Part shown: piece by piece, positions 11,148 to 21,242 of the stretch | Numbering within the stretch: position 1 is the first letter of the stretch | Layout: every line of letters starts with the position of its first letter | Assembly: GCA_015039365.1 (NCBI GenBank) | Contig: WION01000431.1 | Span: 1 to 44,808, forward strand | Source of the DNA: Amanita rubescens | Lineage: Eukaryota > Basidiomycota > Agaricomycetes > Agaricales > Amanitaceae | Direction of reading: 5' to 3' | Length of the DNA: 44,808 bases | Position numbers and translations under genes: made by a program | Notes under the pieces: generated by a model | What the model saw: the letters and a program-made list of their open reading frames with translations, nothing else | Told to the model about the DNA's origin: nothing | Database searches by the model: none

Positions 11148-12274
11148 CTATACAGAATCGCAACTCGAGTGCACATCCTTCTCCTCCTTCACGTTCGATT
11201 CGCTATCCTCGAGGACAATCGTTTTGAGATTGACCGTTTCCACATTGGATGAACGACCCGCCGCTCTACGTTGAGCCTCTCGTATCCAAATGATATTATA
11301 CGCTATTCCAGCGATGGGGGTGAACTATAATGGCAATCAAGTCAGTCACGGTCATCCAAAATTCCATTCAGCTTGCGACGTACTATAGCGGCAGTTATTA
11401 ATAACGGAAACGGAGCCCCAGAATTGCTGATAAATATGGCACAGACCAAGGCGATGCTCGCGATGGTGTAAATTAACCAACAATGCGTATTGCAAAAATA
11501 AAAGTGGGTTTTAAACGACTATTTTTCCCGGGCATAGAATCCCTAAGGATTTTATAAATAATAGCAGCTGCCAAAATTCAGCATTGCAGTAGAAAAAAAA
11601 AAGCAAAAAACGTACACGTCGCGTAAACATTAATAACAATGATAGCGACCGCAAAGGCCGCTCCTATAACATTGGTTTGCGGATTATTGTATATTTCAGT
11701 GAATGGTATGACTTTGATTTCGGGACCACTGGCTGCAGTCAAGTATATGACGACGAAGAGCAGTAGGGGAAGGGGGAGAACTGCGATTTGCCATCGTTTG
11801 CCGTAAACCACCCAACATCGGTAGATCTGAAAAAGGGTCGTGAGCAAAGGGTCAACTAAATAGCAATAGAGTTTCGAGTCACGAACCAGAACACCATCCA
11901 ATGCAACTGCCATGGAAGTCTAGGCAGCATATGTAATCTGCAGCAAGTTCAGGAAACCTCGATAATAGTTGACGAGCCAAAATGCGTACTGTAATGACAC
12001 TGGTGGGGAGTTGACCACTGTTACTCCCAGACCAAGCAATCTAGATTGCAAAGCCCCTGCAAGATCAATTATGGAGAAAGCCATGACAAGGATGGTGATG
12101 ATTAGCCATGGGATGCGTTTTCGTATAGTCGAGCCGTTGTCCGGAAAAAATATGCAATGGGGGGGATGAAATAAACGTCACGATCTGCGCACCAGTTAGG
12201 AGCGACTGCATCGTTACCGCGATCGTTGCAGCTTCGCCGTTGGATAACATGAAGTGGTTATCTCCACCCTCCAT
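11148..12274 (-). pseudogene. Decayed seven-TM receptor-like gene (copy A)
   Basis: This is collinear with the intact copies at 13164-14257 and 20103-21201, with the same five-exon structure, but broken. Relative to those copies there is a frame break in the T-run after the first TM segment (near 12150). A one-base loss follows the LLGL motif (near 12025). A Lys codon has become TAG at the AA(K)xSMA position of TM3 (near 11916). A roughly 18-nt deletion lies in TM4. A loss of about 10 nt sits after the R-I-V motif (near 11465) and shifts the next TM. Splice sites remain recognisable, including the unusual GTTCGTGA donor, and the final exon (FTPIAGIAYN.IWIR) is open to its stop. Several independent lesions make sequencing error alone unlikely. 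The paralogues' start corresponds to ATG 12250; an upstream in-frame ATG is at 12274. Confidence 0.85.
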
Positions 12275-12429
12275 CTCGTTTCTTATACAACTACCTTAGG
12301 TAGGCGCAAGATATTGTCCCCAACCCGGAATTGTTGAAAAAATGGCGTGGCGTCGCGAATCCCCATCCTTTGACATTTCCCCCCGTCTTCCTTGTTTTGG
12401 CGACATTGCGGTTTCAAGTTCACGAATAC

Positions 12430-12944
12430 GGTATTGAAGGAGATGTCAAGTGACAATCAACTCGGCACATTCCGATGAGTCAAGAGAGCACTGCTTTTGG
12501 TCATTATTGTATATGTTTTGATTGACAAGAGAATCTTACCACATGTAAGTACTCGTGGTTTGTTGATATTGTAAATTTGACAGTGGCGAGGTGGCGTGTG
12601 CATGCATGCTGCACAGGGTTGGTACACCTGTGACCGGTGCAAAGGCGTCTGCCTTGACAGGAGTCGAGCCATACTTAGAAGTTAGCTGTGCCGCGAACGT
12701 GTGCTAAGACCCTGCACAATACCGATGATCCTGAAGAGCTTCCATCAAGTCCATGCCGTTCACAGCTCCGGGATAGAATTTACACAAGAACTTCGCAATC
12801 ATGCAGAACGAAGGCGATGTGTGCCATGTAAACTTGGTTGAGTCGGGAAGAGCATGGCTTCGTGGGAATGTCAGACCAAACTTGGTAGGAATGACGTTCG
12901 CTCTATATCGTGTGAGGAACGAGCACGGAGCAAGACAATATTAG
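12430..12944 (+). other. Possible gene remnant (two open segments)
   Basis: Two plus-strand segments have protein-like composition. The first, about 12584-12708, encodes GEVACACMLHRVGTPVTGAK and continues to a TAA; it follows a GTAAGT...GACAG interval. The second, about 12774-12944, follows a possible acceptor (GGATAG) and encodes text such as NEGDVCHVNLVESG and RPNLVGMTFALYRVRNEHG to a TAG. They are not joined by an obvious intron in one frame and no start codon is convincing. This could be the relic of a small cytosolic protein gene or an unresolved intron-rich gene. I do not recognise the family. Confidence 0.25.
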
Positions 12945-13163
12945 TTTAACGAGCGCTCTAATGTATATGCATATTACTTTTCAAAACAGATGAGATCATT
13001 CGAAGAATCACAGACGCAGACTATTGGCGTGATCAACATTCCAAGTCGATATGCCTTCTATTCATTCATCAGTGACGTTACACAAATACACTTACATAAA
13101 GCTAGAGCTACAACACAAAAGATACAACGAGAAAAAAGCCACAGAGGATTACGACAAAGGTGG

Positions 13164-14257
13164 CTACAAGGTTATACAATTTTCCGTTGTACTCCTTGAC
13201 TGATCGTCTTCAACCACAATTGACTTGAGTGTGATAATTGACTGGGGTTCCGCTCTATTGTGAGCCACGCGTATCCAGATGAGATTATATGCTATTCCAG
13301 ATACGGGTGGAAACTGAGAACAGCGTCAGTGAAAAGGATCGAGGTTTGCTCGAGACGTACTATAGCGGCACTTATTAGCAAAGGAAACGGAGTTCCATCA
13401 AGCAAATCACTGCTAAATAACGCGCAGACTACGGCGATACTCGTGATCGTGTACATTAAGCCCGACTCTGCAACAATGCGGATGGCAAATACGAAGGCGC
13501 GTTTCATGCGATGATTTGGCCCGTGTATCGTGTCTCTACAGATTTTGATTATAATAGCAGCTGAGATAAAATTTAGCTTTGAAATTGCAGGGGAGAGATG
13601 AACATACAGGTTGCATATATGTTAATAATGATGGTAGCGACCAGAAAAGCCTCTTCTATGTGACCGATTCGTGGATTACTGAATATTTGCGTAAATGGTA
13701 TGACCTTCATTTCAGGACCACTTGATGCAGTCAAATATATGCCGATAAAGATGCACGAGAAGTTGTACAGTAATAGGAGAAGGGGAAGAACCGTGATTTG
13801 CCAGCATTTGTGATAAACCACCCAACAACGATAGATCTGATAAGGTCATGAGAAGAGGTGTGCTAGAGTTCCGATCCACGAACCAGAACACCGTCGATTG
13901 CAACAGCCATCGAAGCCTTCGCGGCGTTTGTAATCTGGAGAGTTCAGGGAACCGATAGTCCTGAACGGTTGAATTACGTACAGCAATGATAGTGGTAGAC
14001 AGTTGGTCGCCGTCATTCTTCAGACCGAGTAATCTAGTTTGCAAAGTGCAGCCGAGATCGACTATGCCGAAAGCCATGATGAGGATGGTAATGATTAACA
14101 TAGGCCATCGAATGTTCTTGCGTGTGAACGGTGTATTCGGGTCGTCGTCTGGACAGATATGCAATGGAAGGCAGAAAAGGAACGTGACGAATTGTGCACC
14201 GGTTAGAAGTGCCTGCACGGTTACCGCGATTGTAGCTGCTTCAGCGTCGGTTAACAT
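13164..14257 (-). CDS. Seven-TM receptor-like membrane protein (copy B)
   Basis: Member of the uncharacterised seven-TM family common in Agaricomycetes. The family assignment is from recalled motif layout: D-G-x-L-I-Y-R-C-W-V-V-Y before TM4, N-I-Y-A-T after TM5, and P-x-x-G-I-A-Y-N-L-I-x-I-R-V in TM7. Exons 14257-13982, 13934-13884, 13836-13608, 13560-13361 and 13313-13164 give 301 aa. All four introns are 47 nt. TM segments are visible near residues 6-30, 44-66, 93-112, 120-140, 163-186, 207-232 and 245-270. The short Ser/Thr/acidic tail would be cytosolic. A ligand or G-protein link is not evident. The second intron uses a GTTCGTGG donor conserved in all three copies, which supports the model. 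It is clearly an intact gene. Confidence 0.82.
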
Positions 14258-14287
14258 AAAGTTGCCCCCATCGTCTCCGCGGTGACT

Positions 14288-14295
14288 CTTTTATA
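14288..14295 (-). promoter_or_regulatory. TATA box of seven-TM gene B
   Basis: TATAAAAG on the minus strand lies only about 31-38 nt upstream of ATG 14257. Copy C has TATAAATA at a similar distance, and copy A has TATAAG about 35 nt from its matching ATG. The spacing implies a very short 5' leader. Confidence 0.5.
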
Positions 14296-14299
14296 AGTG

Positions 14300-16184
14300 C
14301 GTATAGGTCGTCAAAAGTCATTGTCTCCAACTTGGAAGCGTGAAAAAGGGCCTGGCGTAATGATACACCGGTGCTTGGTTTGCCCTGGATTCTTGTTTCC
14401 GCCGCATTGCAGTTTCAAGTATACGAATGTAGTAAAATGATGGCATGACATTCGGTTGACAACTTCATATGTCAAGCGGGCCGGTACGCTTGCTTGACGC
14501 TGTGTCCGCAAGATTTGTCGGACCCGTCCAACTGTCGATCTGTATTATTTCGTCATCAGTGTCAAGCATCAATCAGATGTTACGTGCGGCCAACCTGTGA
14601 AGAATCAGCAACTACAGCCGCGGACCATTTTATTCTCCCCCTCCGTGTCACCGTGCTCCGGTTGTTCGTCGTAATACAGCCCCGGGCCCTCATTGGGAAC
14701 GGGACAAAAATGCCAGATGCGGACAAGGCCACCCATAGCAATGAGGTGGTAGCGCCCGCAGGATAGAGTCATGAAACGGATGTGATAGAGTATAAAACAG
14801 GTCCCGTTATTTCTTTTGCTGCCGTTGAGGGTGAATCGGTGGTTGTCGTTGGAGGACTGGCACATGGAGCAGTCGAAGGTTCGGTGCTGGTGGTAGAGCA
14901 CTTGTGCTGCAGTCTTCCGGTTGCGAAGCTTGGTCTGCAAGACGATGTAAGATTATCTATGATCAGAGTAATATGTTAGAGTAGTTGGAGGAGGCATACT
15001 TCAATTATTCCGCTTGTGCCAGTGGGATCCTCGTCGTGCACCCCCGGTTCTTGCGCCCCCCCTCCTTCCGCCACTTGGTTCCATCTACAGCGCACAGTAC
15101 GTGACGAGCCAAGCCAGCGGCCGTCATCTTCTTAGCCAGTCAGGAGAAGACGTGCGGCGGGGCTTCTGTAATGGACCGGGTACTTTCAGGAGTTAAAAGA
15201 TCGGTCTTCGAATCGATTGAGGGATGATTCACCTTTTGTTTTTTGTTCGCGGGACCGCCGGGTGTATACAATAATTAAAGCTATCATGCAAAAAATGAGC
15301 AAGGAGGTCAGAATTACAAGGCTCGGTAAAGCAAACGTACGTTTTGACATTATTCATCTGTCTGATTCACCGTCCCCAAGCCCTATGTCGAATACTAGTG
15401 CTAGATTTGCGGCGCTGAGCTGAATAAACAGAGATCCAGCACTGCTCGCCGCTGCTACTGTCGCCGAATCCCACTCGTGTGAGGCATGCCAGGTGAGTCA
15501 TCTTCTATCGCATCGCCTTCATAGACATCGTCCAGCTACTATGATATATATGATGTGGCAGTGCAGGTTGCGCCTCGGCAACCGGCTATTCGATGACCGG
15601 ACCTTATTTAATGGAGTCATATAGCGAGAAGACCGAAGCCTTCGTTGAACTTCGGCCTCGGAATCTGCAAGACTGCAAGTAAATCAAGACGTTAACTGAA
15701 TGGTTAGGATCGTATAGAAAGGTGAGAGAGAATCACTCTCGGAAATAGTAATCGACCATCAAGACGTTCCAAAGACACCCGCATATCGAACACGGGGACA
15801 CAAGACTCATGGACGAAATAAATGACGAAATAGATCAGGAAAGTATCGAGGAGAATGGGCATAGAGCCAGGCGCCCACCAACGCCAAAGTCCTCTGGGCC
15901 ATACGGTAGGGGTATTGAGCTGATAGTTTTGGTTGAGCATGGTTGAATGATTGAAGGTTGTTAGGATCGCAGAAAGGGTATCAGGAGTTATCAGTGATCA
16001 CCGAATGTCAGACTATTGTAGGTTAAATGGGCCGCGTATGCGATAGGCGGCATATGATATGCGAAAACAGACTCGAAATTGACTCAAAAACAAGTGCGAA
16101 ATTCATTTTGAATTCCCTATTACTACAACAATGGAACATGGTGCATTCTGTCATTCTTTCACGGTCGATGATTTGGATAACGTA
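14300..16184. other. Region without a confident gene
   Basis: The first 200 bases contain the promoter of copy B, with weak similarity to the DNA upstream of copy A (CTTGTTT..G.C.CATTGC, TTTCAAGT). Further on, short minus-strand open segments look partly protein-like. One is a Thr/Ser/Pro-rich stretch ending near 14781. A hydrophobic stretch LPSLVILTSLLIFCMIALII followed by RR occurs at about 15260-15345. An open frame from ATG 15940 to 15704 carries a hydrophobic core LLDTFLIYFVIYFV. They could be exons of a small membrane-protein gene, but I could not join them in one frame. Confidence 0.25.
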
Positions 16185-18253
16185 TCACAGGACGTTGGCG
16201 GCCAAGTCTCTGGTGGTGTCAACAATACCTGCCACGACAGTGATTACACGTATGGGCCAAGAACAACAACTCATCAGCTTACCGTGATTAACAGTATTGT
16301 GACGCGCCAAAACTCGAATCCGATCCTTCATTTCTTGTGGCGTGCGAGGGCCTTCGAGCTTGAGTAAGTATGCAACAAGACCAGCAACATGGGGAGCAGC
16401 CTGAATCAGATGTAAGCGCCTGTCAGAAAATGGCCGTAGCCCAAGACAACATACCGCAGATGTGCCGGAACCCGTAAAGATGGGCATGCCAAGTGCAGCG
16501 CCAGCACCAGTAATAGTTTCTCCAGGGGCAAAGACATCAACCGAAACACCGAAGTTAGAACCGTCATTTGGGCCATTAATCCATATCCCATCATTGATCC
16601 CGGTTGCACCAACAGTGATAACACTTGAGAGGTGGGAAGGGCAGTCGACTACGGTGTCGACGTCTTGCATATCGTTACCCGCAGCAGCCTAGCAACAAAT
16701 AAATAAAATGAAACAGTTGGTACATAAGCCCAGAGCAACTAGGAGTGACGCACGACAACATGTATCCCAGCACCAGTGGTCTAAGTTTAAATAAGCAAGT
16801 GGTAGTCTCCGAGAGCAGAGTGAGAAGTAAGATTTCCATACCATGACGAAAGCATTATGCAGTGCACGATTGTGCGTGTCAGTGAGGACGTTAGGGGGTG
16901 CAATAGAGCCGAAAGAATAGTTGACAACGCTAAGATTCATAGTCTGGGCAGCCCTGTTGCGAACATACGCTAAAGCGTCCATGCTGAGAATCATCAATGA
17001 GTCTTGGGTCCTTTTTGTGCTAAAAAGTGAGATGAGTAACGTACACTGCGGCAGTGCCCCCACTTTCAGTTTAAATGGTTAGCTGGAATGGCATTTATCC
17101 TTGAAAGGCTTACGGCACGACTTTGATGTCAATGAGCCTGCAAGTTACATCCTGATTTTTGCAAAACAAGTTGTATAATGGAGTAGGAATGATCTATAAT
17201 ACCACACACCTTAGTCACGCCGAACGCATCGCTCCCTATAATTGAGCTATAGTCATGCAACATGAGATGGTAGAAGAGAAAATCGAAGAAGATGCCCTTA
17301 CGCAACCCAAGTTCCATGCTGGCCTTCAACTCTGGGGCTAAGCATTTATAGTGAGTTAGAGCACTTGCGCAGAGAGTTCATAGCTAGTTACTTATTTGGT
17401 ATCAGGGAAAAATCCGTATTAGGGTCCCGGACAACTCGGCCAACGAGTTGTGGCTGTTGACAACACATAATCAGCTAATCACCCAACCGCGTAAACTCGG
17501 AAGTGGATGGCATACATGGGCAATGTTAATACCTGGTTGGTATTTATGAATTAGTGAGTTATGTCGCACACTGCACACTGAGTGAACTGACCAGCGTCTA
17601 CAGGTATCGACTTGAATATGAACAGGCTAAAGAGATCGAGCAGAATATGTCTCACGTACCAATGACGTAAATATCAACATCCCCAGCGTGCACAACATGG
17701 TCGTTGTAATGGTACTCGAAATTGAGAGCACTAGTGGGACACAAGTATATCAGATCCTCATAGACTGCATCAGAATCGGAATCGATACTGTACTTTGGAT
17801 TACGTCCTGCCAAGCCAGCAGCAGAGCTCAACCTTTCAAGGCCCCATGGTGCTGAGTTGATTGGTTGCCTGAAACAAGTCAACACCGATAGGACGCAGAG
17901 TAAAATACTTCGGACTGTTGGATAACGGCAGCGGGTCGTACATAGGTGTCTTCTACGATGGAAGTAACCTTGGGAGCTAAGGTCTTCAAAATCGACAGGG
18001 CCGAGTCGTTGAAAGGACCTTGTTTTTGCACGGCGATTAGCGGGTTACAGTGGCTAAAATTTCAATACATACCCCCCAAACCCGAAAAACCGTGTTTTTT
18101 GGTGTTCCACTGGTGGGTGACCGCGCTGGCCTCGTTGCCGAGTGCGAGCAGCACGGCCGGCCTGCACTCATCGTCCTTGAGCGAGACGATATATTCACCG
18201 GTGAATCCGCCGGGACCGGCCTTCTGGATTATAATCTCAGTGGGAAGAGACAT
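16185..18253 (-). CDS. Subtilisin-like serine protease (S8, proteinase K group)
   Basis: Endopeptidase with an N-terminal I9 propeptide and an S8 catalytic domain, about 420 aa from 15 exons. The propeptide runs from about residue 20 (GEYIVSLKDD) to SIVEDTYVRPA. The mature part starts near SAPWGLERLSS. The predicted triad is Asp ~166 in VIDAGINIAH, His ~200 in GQHGTWVA and Ser ~367 in GTSAAAPHVAG; the oxyanion Asn is in AAAGND. The Asp codon is split across an intron and completed by a 6-nt exon at 17592-17597. Two sites differ from the usual DTG and HGTHVAG motifs (DAG, HGTW). No signal peptide is seen at MSLPTEIII, so export is unclear; an unseen upstream exon is possible. The donor after VIQQ (GTCCGA) is weak, so that junction is less certain. 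The C-terminus is RDLAANVL. Confidence 0.85.
17592..17597 (-). other. Six-nucleotide exon completing the catalytic Asp codon
   Basis: ACGCTG lies between CTGTAG (acceptor of a 62-nt intron, 17598-17659) and GTCAGT (donor of a 58-nt intron, 17533-17591 region). It completes a split GAC codon and gives D-A, then G with the next exon, restoring VIDAGINIAH. Skipping it keeps the frame but yields VIGINIAH without the catalytic Asp. Family knowledge therefore demands the exon. Confidence 0.7.
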
Positions 18254-18867
18254 GTTGGATTACAGGTTGTATGTTGGATCGAACGGTCGTAGGAAAGAGA
18301 AGAGTTGGCCTGGAACTTTAGGCGGTAGAATTGCGAGCCTTTATAGTGGGGCATCCAGAAAAGTTGCATTGTTAGGGCAAGGGCACGAGACGAGATACCG
18401 TACATTTATCATGCCAAATCACTTCCAGAGAGGTCACATTGAACGAGATTGCACGGCTTTTGCTCCTCCCGTTACCGAGCTCAGCATAAAGTCAGAGGCG
18501 GCCGCATCAGGATTCAATTCCAATTGGCTCAATTGCAGCACTTCAGACGCAGGGCCGCCATGACCAAGCCAACCATACGGAATGTACCCTCAAACTTTAA
18601 CTGCCACACAAAAAATGAATCCCATGACATATTGGCACAAAGGAGAGAAAGTTGTCGTAAAGATTGAGTCGCCACTGTGGGAAAGCCGTTAATAAGGATA
18701 AGGATCATATCAATTGACAACTATCGAAACCTGATCGATTGATCACTAGCGATGTCCTCACCTTTCATAAAAGTTATCTTCACTTTCAGCCCTTCTTTCG
18801 CGGAGTCATATGAACAAGGTAGTCCAATCCTAAGGCCTAATTACTCACGCGAAGTTATCGTAATGAG

Positions 18868-19289
18868 GGTCGGCTATTGATCATCTTAGCGATGACGAAG
18901 TTGTGCAAGTGCTTACCGAGACGGGTGAGAGGAGCAATGGATATCGCAGCGCGTCTCTAGCGGTCGTCCATATCCGAGTCAGCGGGGAGGATGGATGGTG
19001 AAGAATTGATGCCGACAGAGATTCAGCGCGCGCGAGGAAGGAAAGAAGCAGAGAGAAGATCCGACGCTGTGAGGCTCTGCACGTTGTCCATGCGGGGCGA
19101 CAATATCTGGAGTGTTTTGTCGAACGCGGAGATGTGCTGCGGTTTGGCGCATGGGTCAAAGACTCAGAGTACTGTTATGGGGTACTAAGGATATTGAGTG
19201 AGTTGTTCCCTGAGTTTGCCGATGTTGTCGCGGACTCGCTCGTCGAGGACGACACCTACTTATTTACAACTCGTTATCATCTATCCTGA
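18868..19289 (+). pseudogene. Interrupted open frame, unidentified
   Basis: One reading frame runs from about 18871 to the TGA at 19287-19289, broken only by a single TGA at 18999-19001. The encoded text looks like protein: LSDDEVVQVLTETGERSNG before the stop, then FVERGDVLRFGAWVKDSEYC and LFPEFADVVADSLVEDD after it. There is no convincing start. An intron from GTGAGA (near 18932) to TCAG (near 18981) could bypass the stop, but it would shift to another frame that is also open for a while. It could be the 3' part of a decayed gene. The family is not recognised. Confidence 0.3.
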
Positions 19290-20102
19290 GTGAATCCGGT
19301 GAGTACTCGATGCATCCTTCCTCGTTGTTTCTATGCTGACTCTGACGATTCACCATACACAATGTGGAGCAACAATAAGGGGGATGCTCTTTGGAACTCT
19401 CAAACGTCATGCCCTTCTGTGCCGCCAAGAACAGACCGTGAGAATGATCAGTGCCCAAATGTGGAAAGTGCTCCAAAATAGCTGCCAGACGCGCACCATA
19501 TCGCAATCACCCTTATCAGTTAGCTGTGGGAGTGCAATATGTTCGGGCGTGATGAAAATCGCGCGAAAAATAGCTTTCGAATGCACCTTAAATCGCTCTC
19601 GGGGATATATTTGGTATATGGCGGACCGTGGGTGAAATCTGATGGGCATTTTCCCAAATTAGTATGGTTACATCAGCAGGCTAGTCTAACTTGCACAATT
19701 AACGCGACGATTTAACGCCGGTGTCGACAATTTGCAGTTTTCAGCCTCCTTAATAGTGAGCCATCTTCATGTTAACCCAGCCATAAAAGGCTCAAAATGT
19801 GGGATCGCTAGGTGTGTTCTTACGTGACAGTGACATTGAAAATTCGATGAGTTACGCTGAAACACGGCTTTGAACGCTGACTGGGGATATTGTTGTAAGG
19901 GGTTTACCGCTGCTGGTTTCTCTGACATTTGGCTGAGTTAGACGGGCTTTGCAGGCCACCATGAACGACTCAACAGATCGCATGATCCAATTAAATGATG
20001 GGTGAACGAATACAAGCGGATATTAATTACACAGAAGAGCAAGAAGGAGATGAGAATGGAATTGTCTAGATGAGAAATAGATTGGTTCGAGAGTACCAAA
20101 AC
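19290..20102. other. Intergenic region
   Basis: Only short overlapping open frames on both strands, none with a recognisable motif or consistent splice pattern. It presumably contains the 3' flank of seven-TM copy C. Confidence 0.35.
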
Positions 20103-21201
20103 TCAGTGCACACTATTTCGATGCACTCCTTGCTCCACGTTTAATCCGCCGTTCTTGTCGTTCTTGACCACAATCGACTTGAATACGGGAATTTCCGGGT
20201 TAGGCGGAGGTTGTGCTTTGTTCTGAGCCACTCGTATCAAGATGAGGTTGTATGCGATTCCCGCTATGGGATCAAACTGAGAATAAGAATGAGCGACGAA
20301 TATTGATGCCATTTAATGTACAACGCACTATAGCGGCAACCATTATCAACAGATATGGATATCCGGTGATAAATACCGAAATAAGTAGTAAGATGCTTGT
20401 GATGGTGTACACCAAACCGGACTCTGTAATGACGCGAATCGTGAAAATGAAGGTGGAACGCATGCGACGACCAGGCATGACATTCCTAAAGATTTTTATT
20501 ATTATGGCAGCTTGAGTTGAGATTAGCGTCAGGATCGTCGAGGGTAAATGAACGTACATGTTGCGTATATGTTAGTGAAGATGGTAGCAAACAGAGCGGC
20601 CTCCTCCATATGATTTATTCGTTGATTAAAAGTTACTTGTGTCAATGGTATAACCTGCACTTCTGCACCAACAGCCAGGTTCCAATATATGTTGATGACC
20701 ATGGCCAAGAAGTTGAATAGTAATAGGACAGCGGGGAAGGCTATAATATACCACGATTTGCCGTACACCACCCAACAGCGGTAAATCTGATAAAGGAGGT
20801 GAACATAATTCTGCTAGAACTTCGATTCACGAACCATGACACCATCGGTAGCAATTACCAGCGAAACTTTCGCGGTATATGTGAGCTGAAGCGAGTTTAG
20901 AGAAGTAGCGACAGTTCTGAATAGTTAAATTACATACTGCAATGAGGCTCGTGGGTAGATAATTATCACCCTTCAGACCAACTAGTACAGTTTGCACAGT
21001 GCCGCCAAGGTCAATTAGGTCGAAGGCCATGGTGAGGAAGGTGATAATTAACATCGGCCATTGGATATTCTTGCGTATGGACCAGCCATCGTCCGAATAG
21101 GTTTGCCATCGTAAGCAGAGGAGGAATGTGGTGAAATGTACACCAGTCAAGGTTGCTTGCAGACTCGTAGCAACGATAGCTGCTTCGGCGCAGGACAACA
21201 T
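20103..21201 (-). CDS. Seven-TM receptor-like membrane protein (copy C)
   Basis: Intact paralogue of 13164-14257. Exons 21201-20938, 20885-20835, 20786-20558, 20510-20329 and 20276-20103 give 299 aa. Exons 2 and 3 have exactly the same lengths as in copy B (51 and 229 nt), and every intron is at the homologous position (47-52 nt). Landmarks are EAAIVATSLQATLTGVHF (TM1), NIQWPMLIITFLTMAFDLID (TM2), TDGVM-IYRCWVVYGKSW (TM3/4), NHMEEAALFATIFTNIYAT (TM5), RVITESGLVYTITSILLLIS (TM6) and FDPIAGIAYNLILIRVA (TM7). The tail is Pro/Lys/Asn-rich. It is separated from copies A and B by the protease gene. The function is not established for this family. Confidence 0.82.
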
Positions 21202-21234
21202 GCTGTCTCTATCATCTACCTGACGATTTTTGCT

Positions 21235-21242
21235 TTATTTAT
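21235..21242 (-). promoter_or_regulatory. TATA box of seven-TM gene C
   Basis: The minus strand reads TATAAATA about 34-41 nt upstream of ATG 21201, which parallels copies A and B. Confidence 0.5.

Noticed and set aside
11916..11998. Reading of seven-TM copy A in which a segment YAFWLVNYYRGFLNLLQ is exonic
   Set aside because: Looks attractive, but the equivalent DNA in copies B and C has stops or frame breaks. Treating it as an intron (GTACG...CAG) keeps the frame in B and C, so it is intronic.
17946..18563. 205-codon plus-strand open frame opposite the protease start
   Set aside because: It is the antisense shadow of the protease exons and upstream DNA; the encoded text has no family features.
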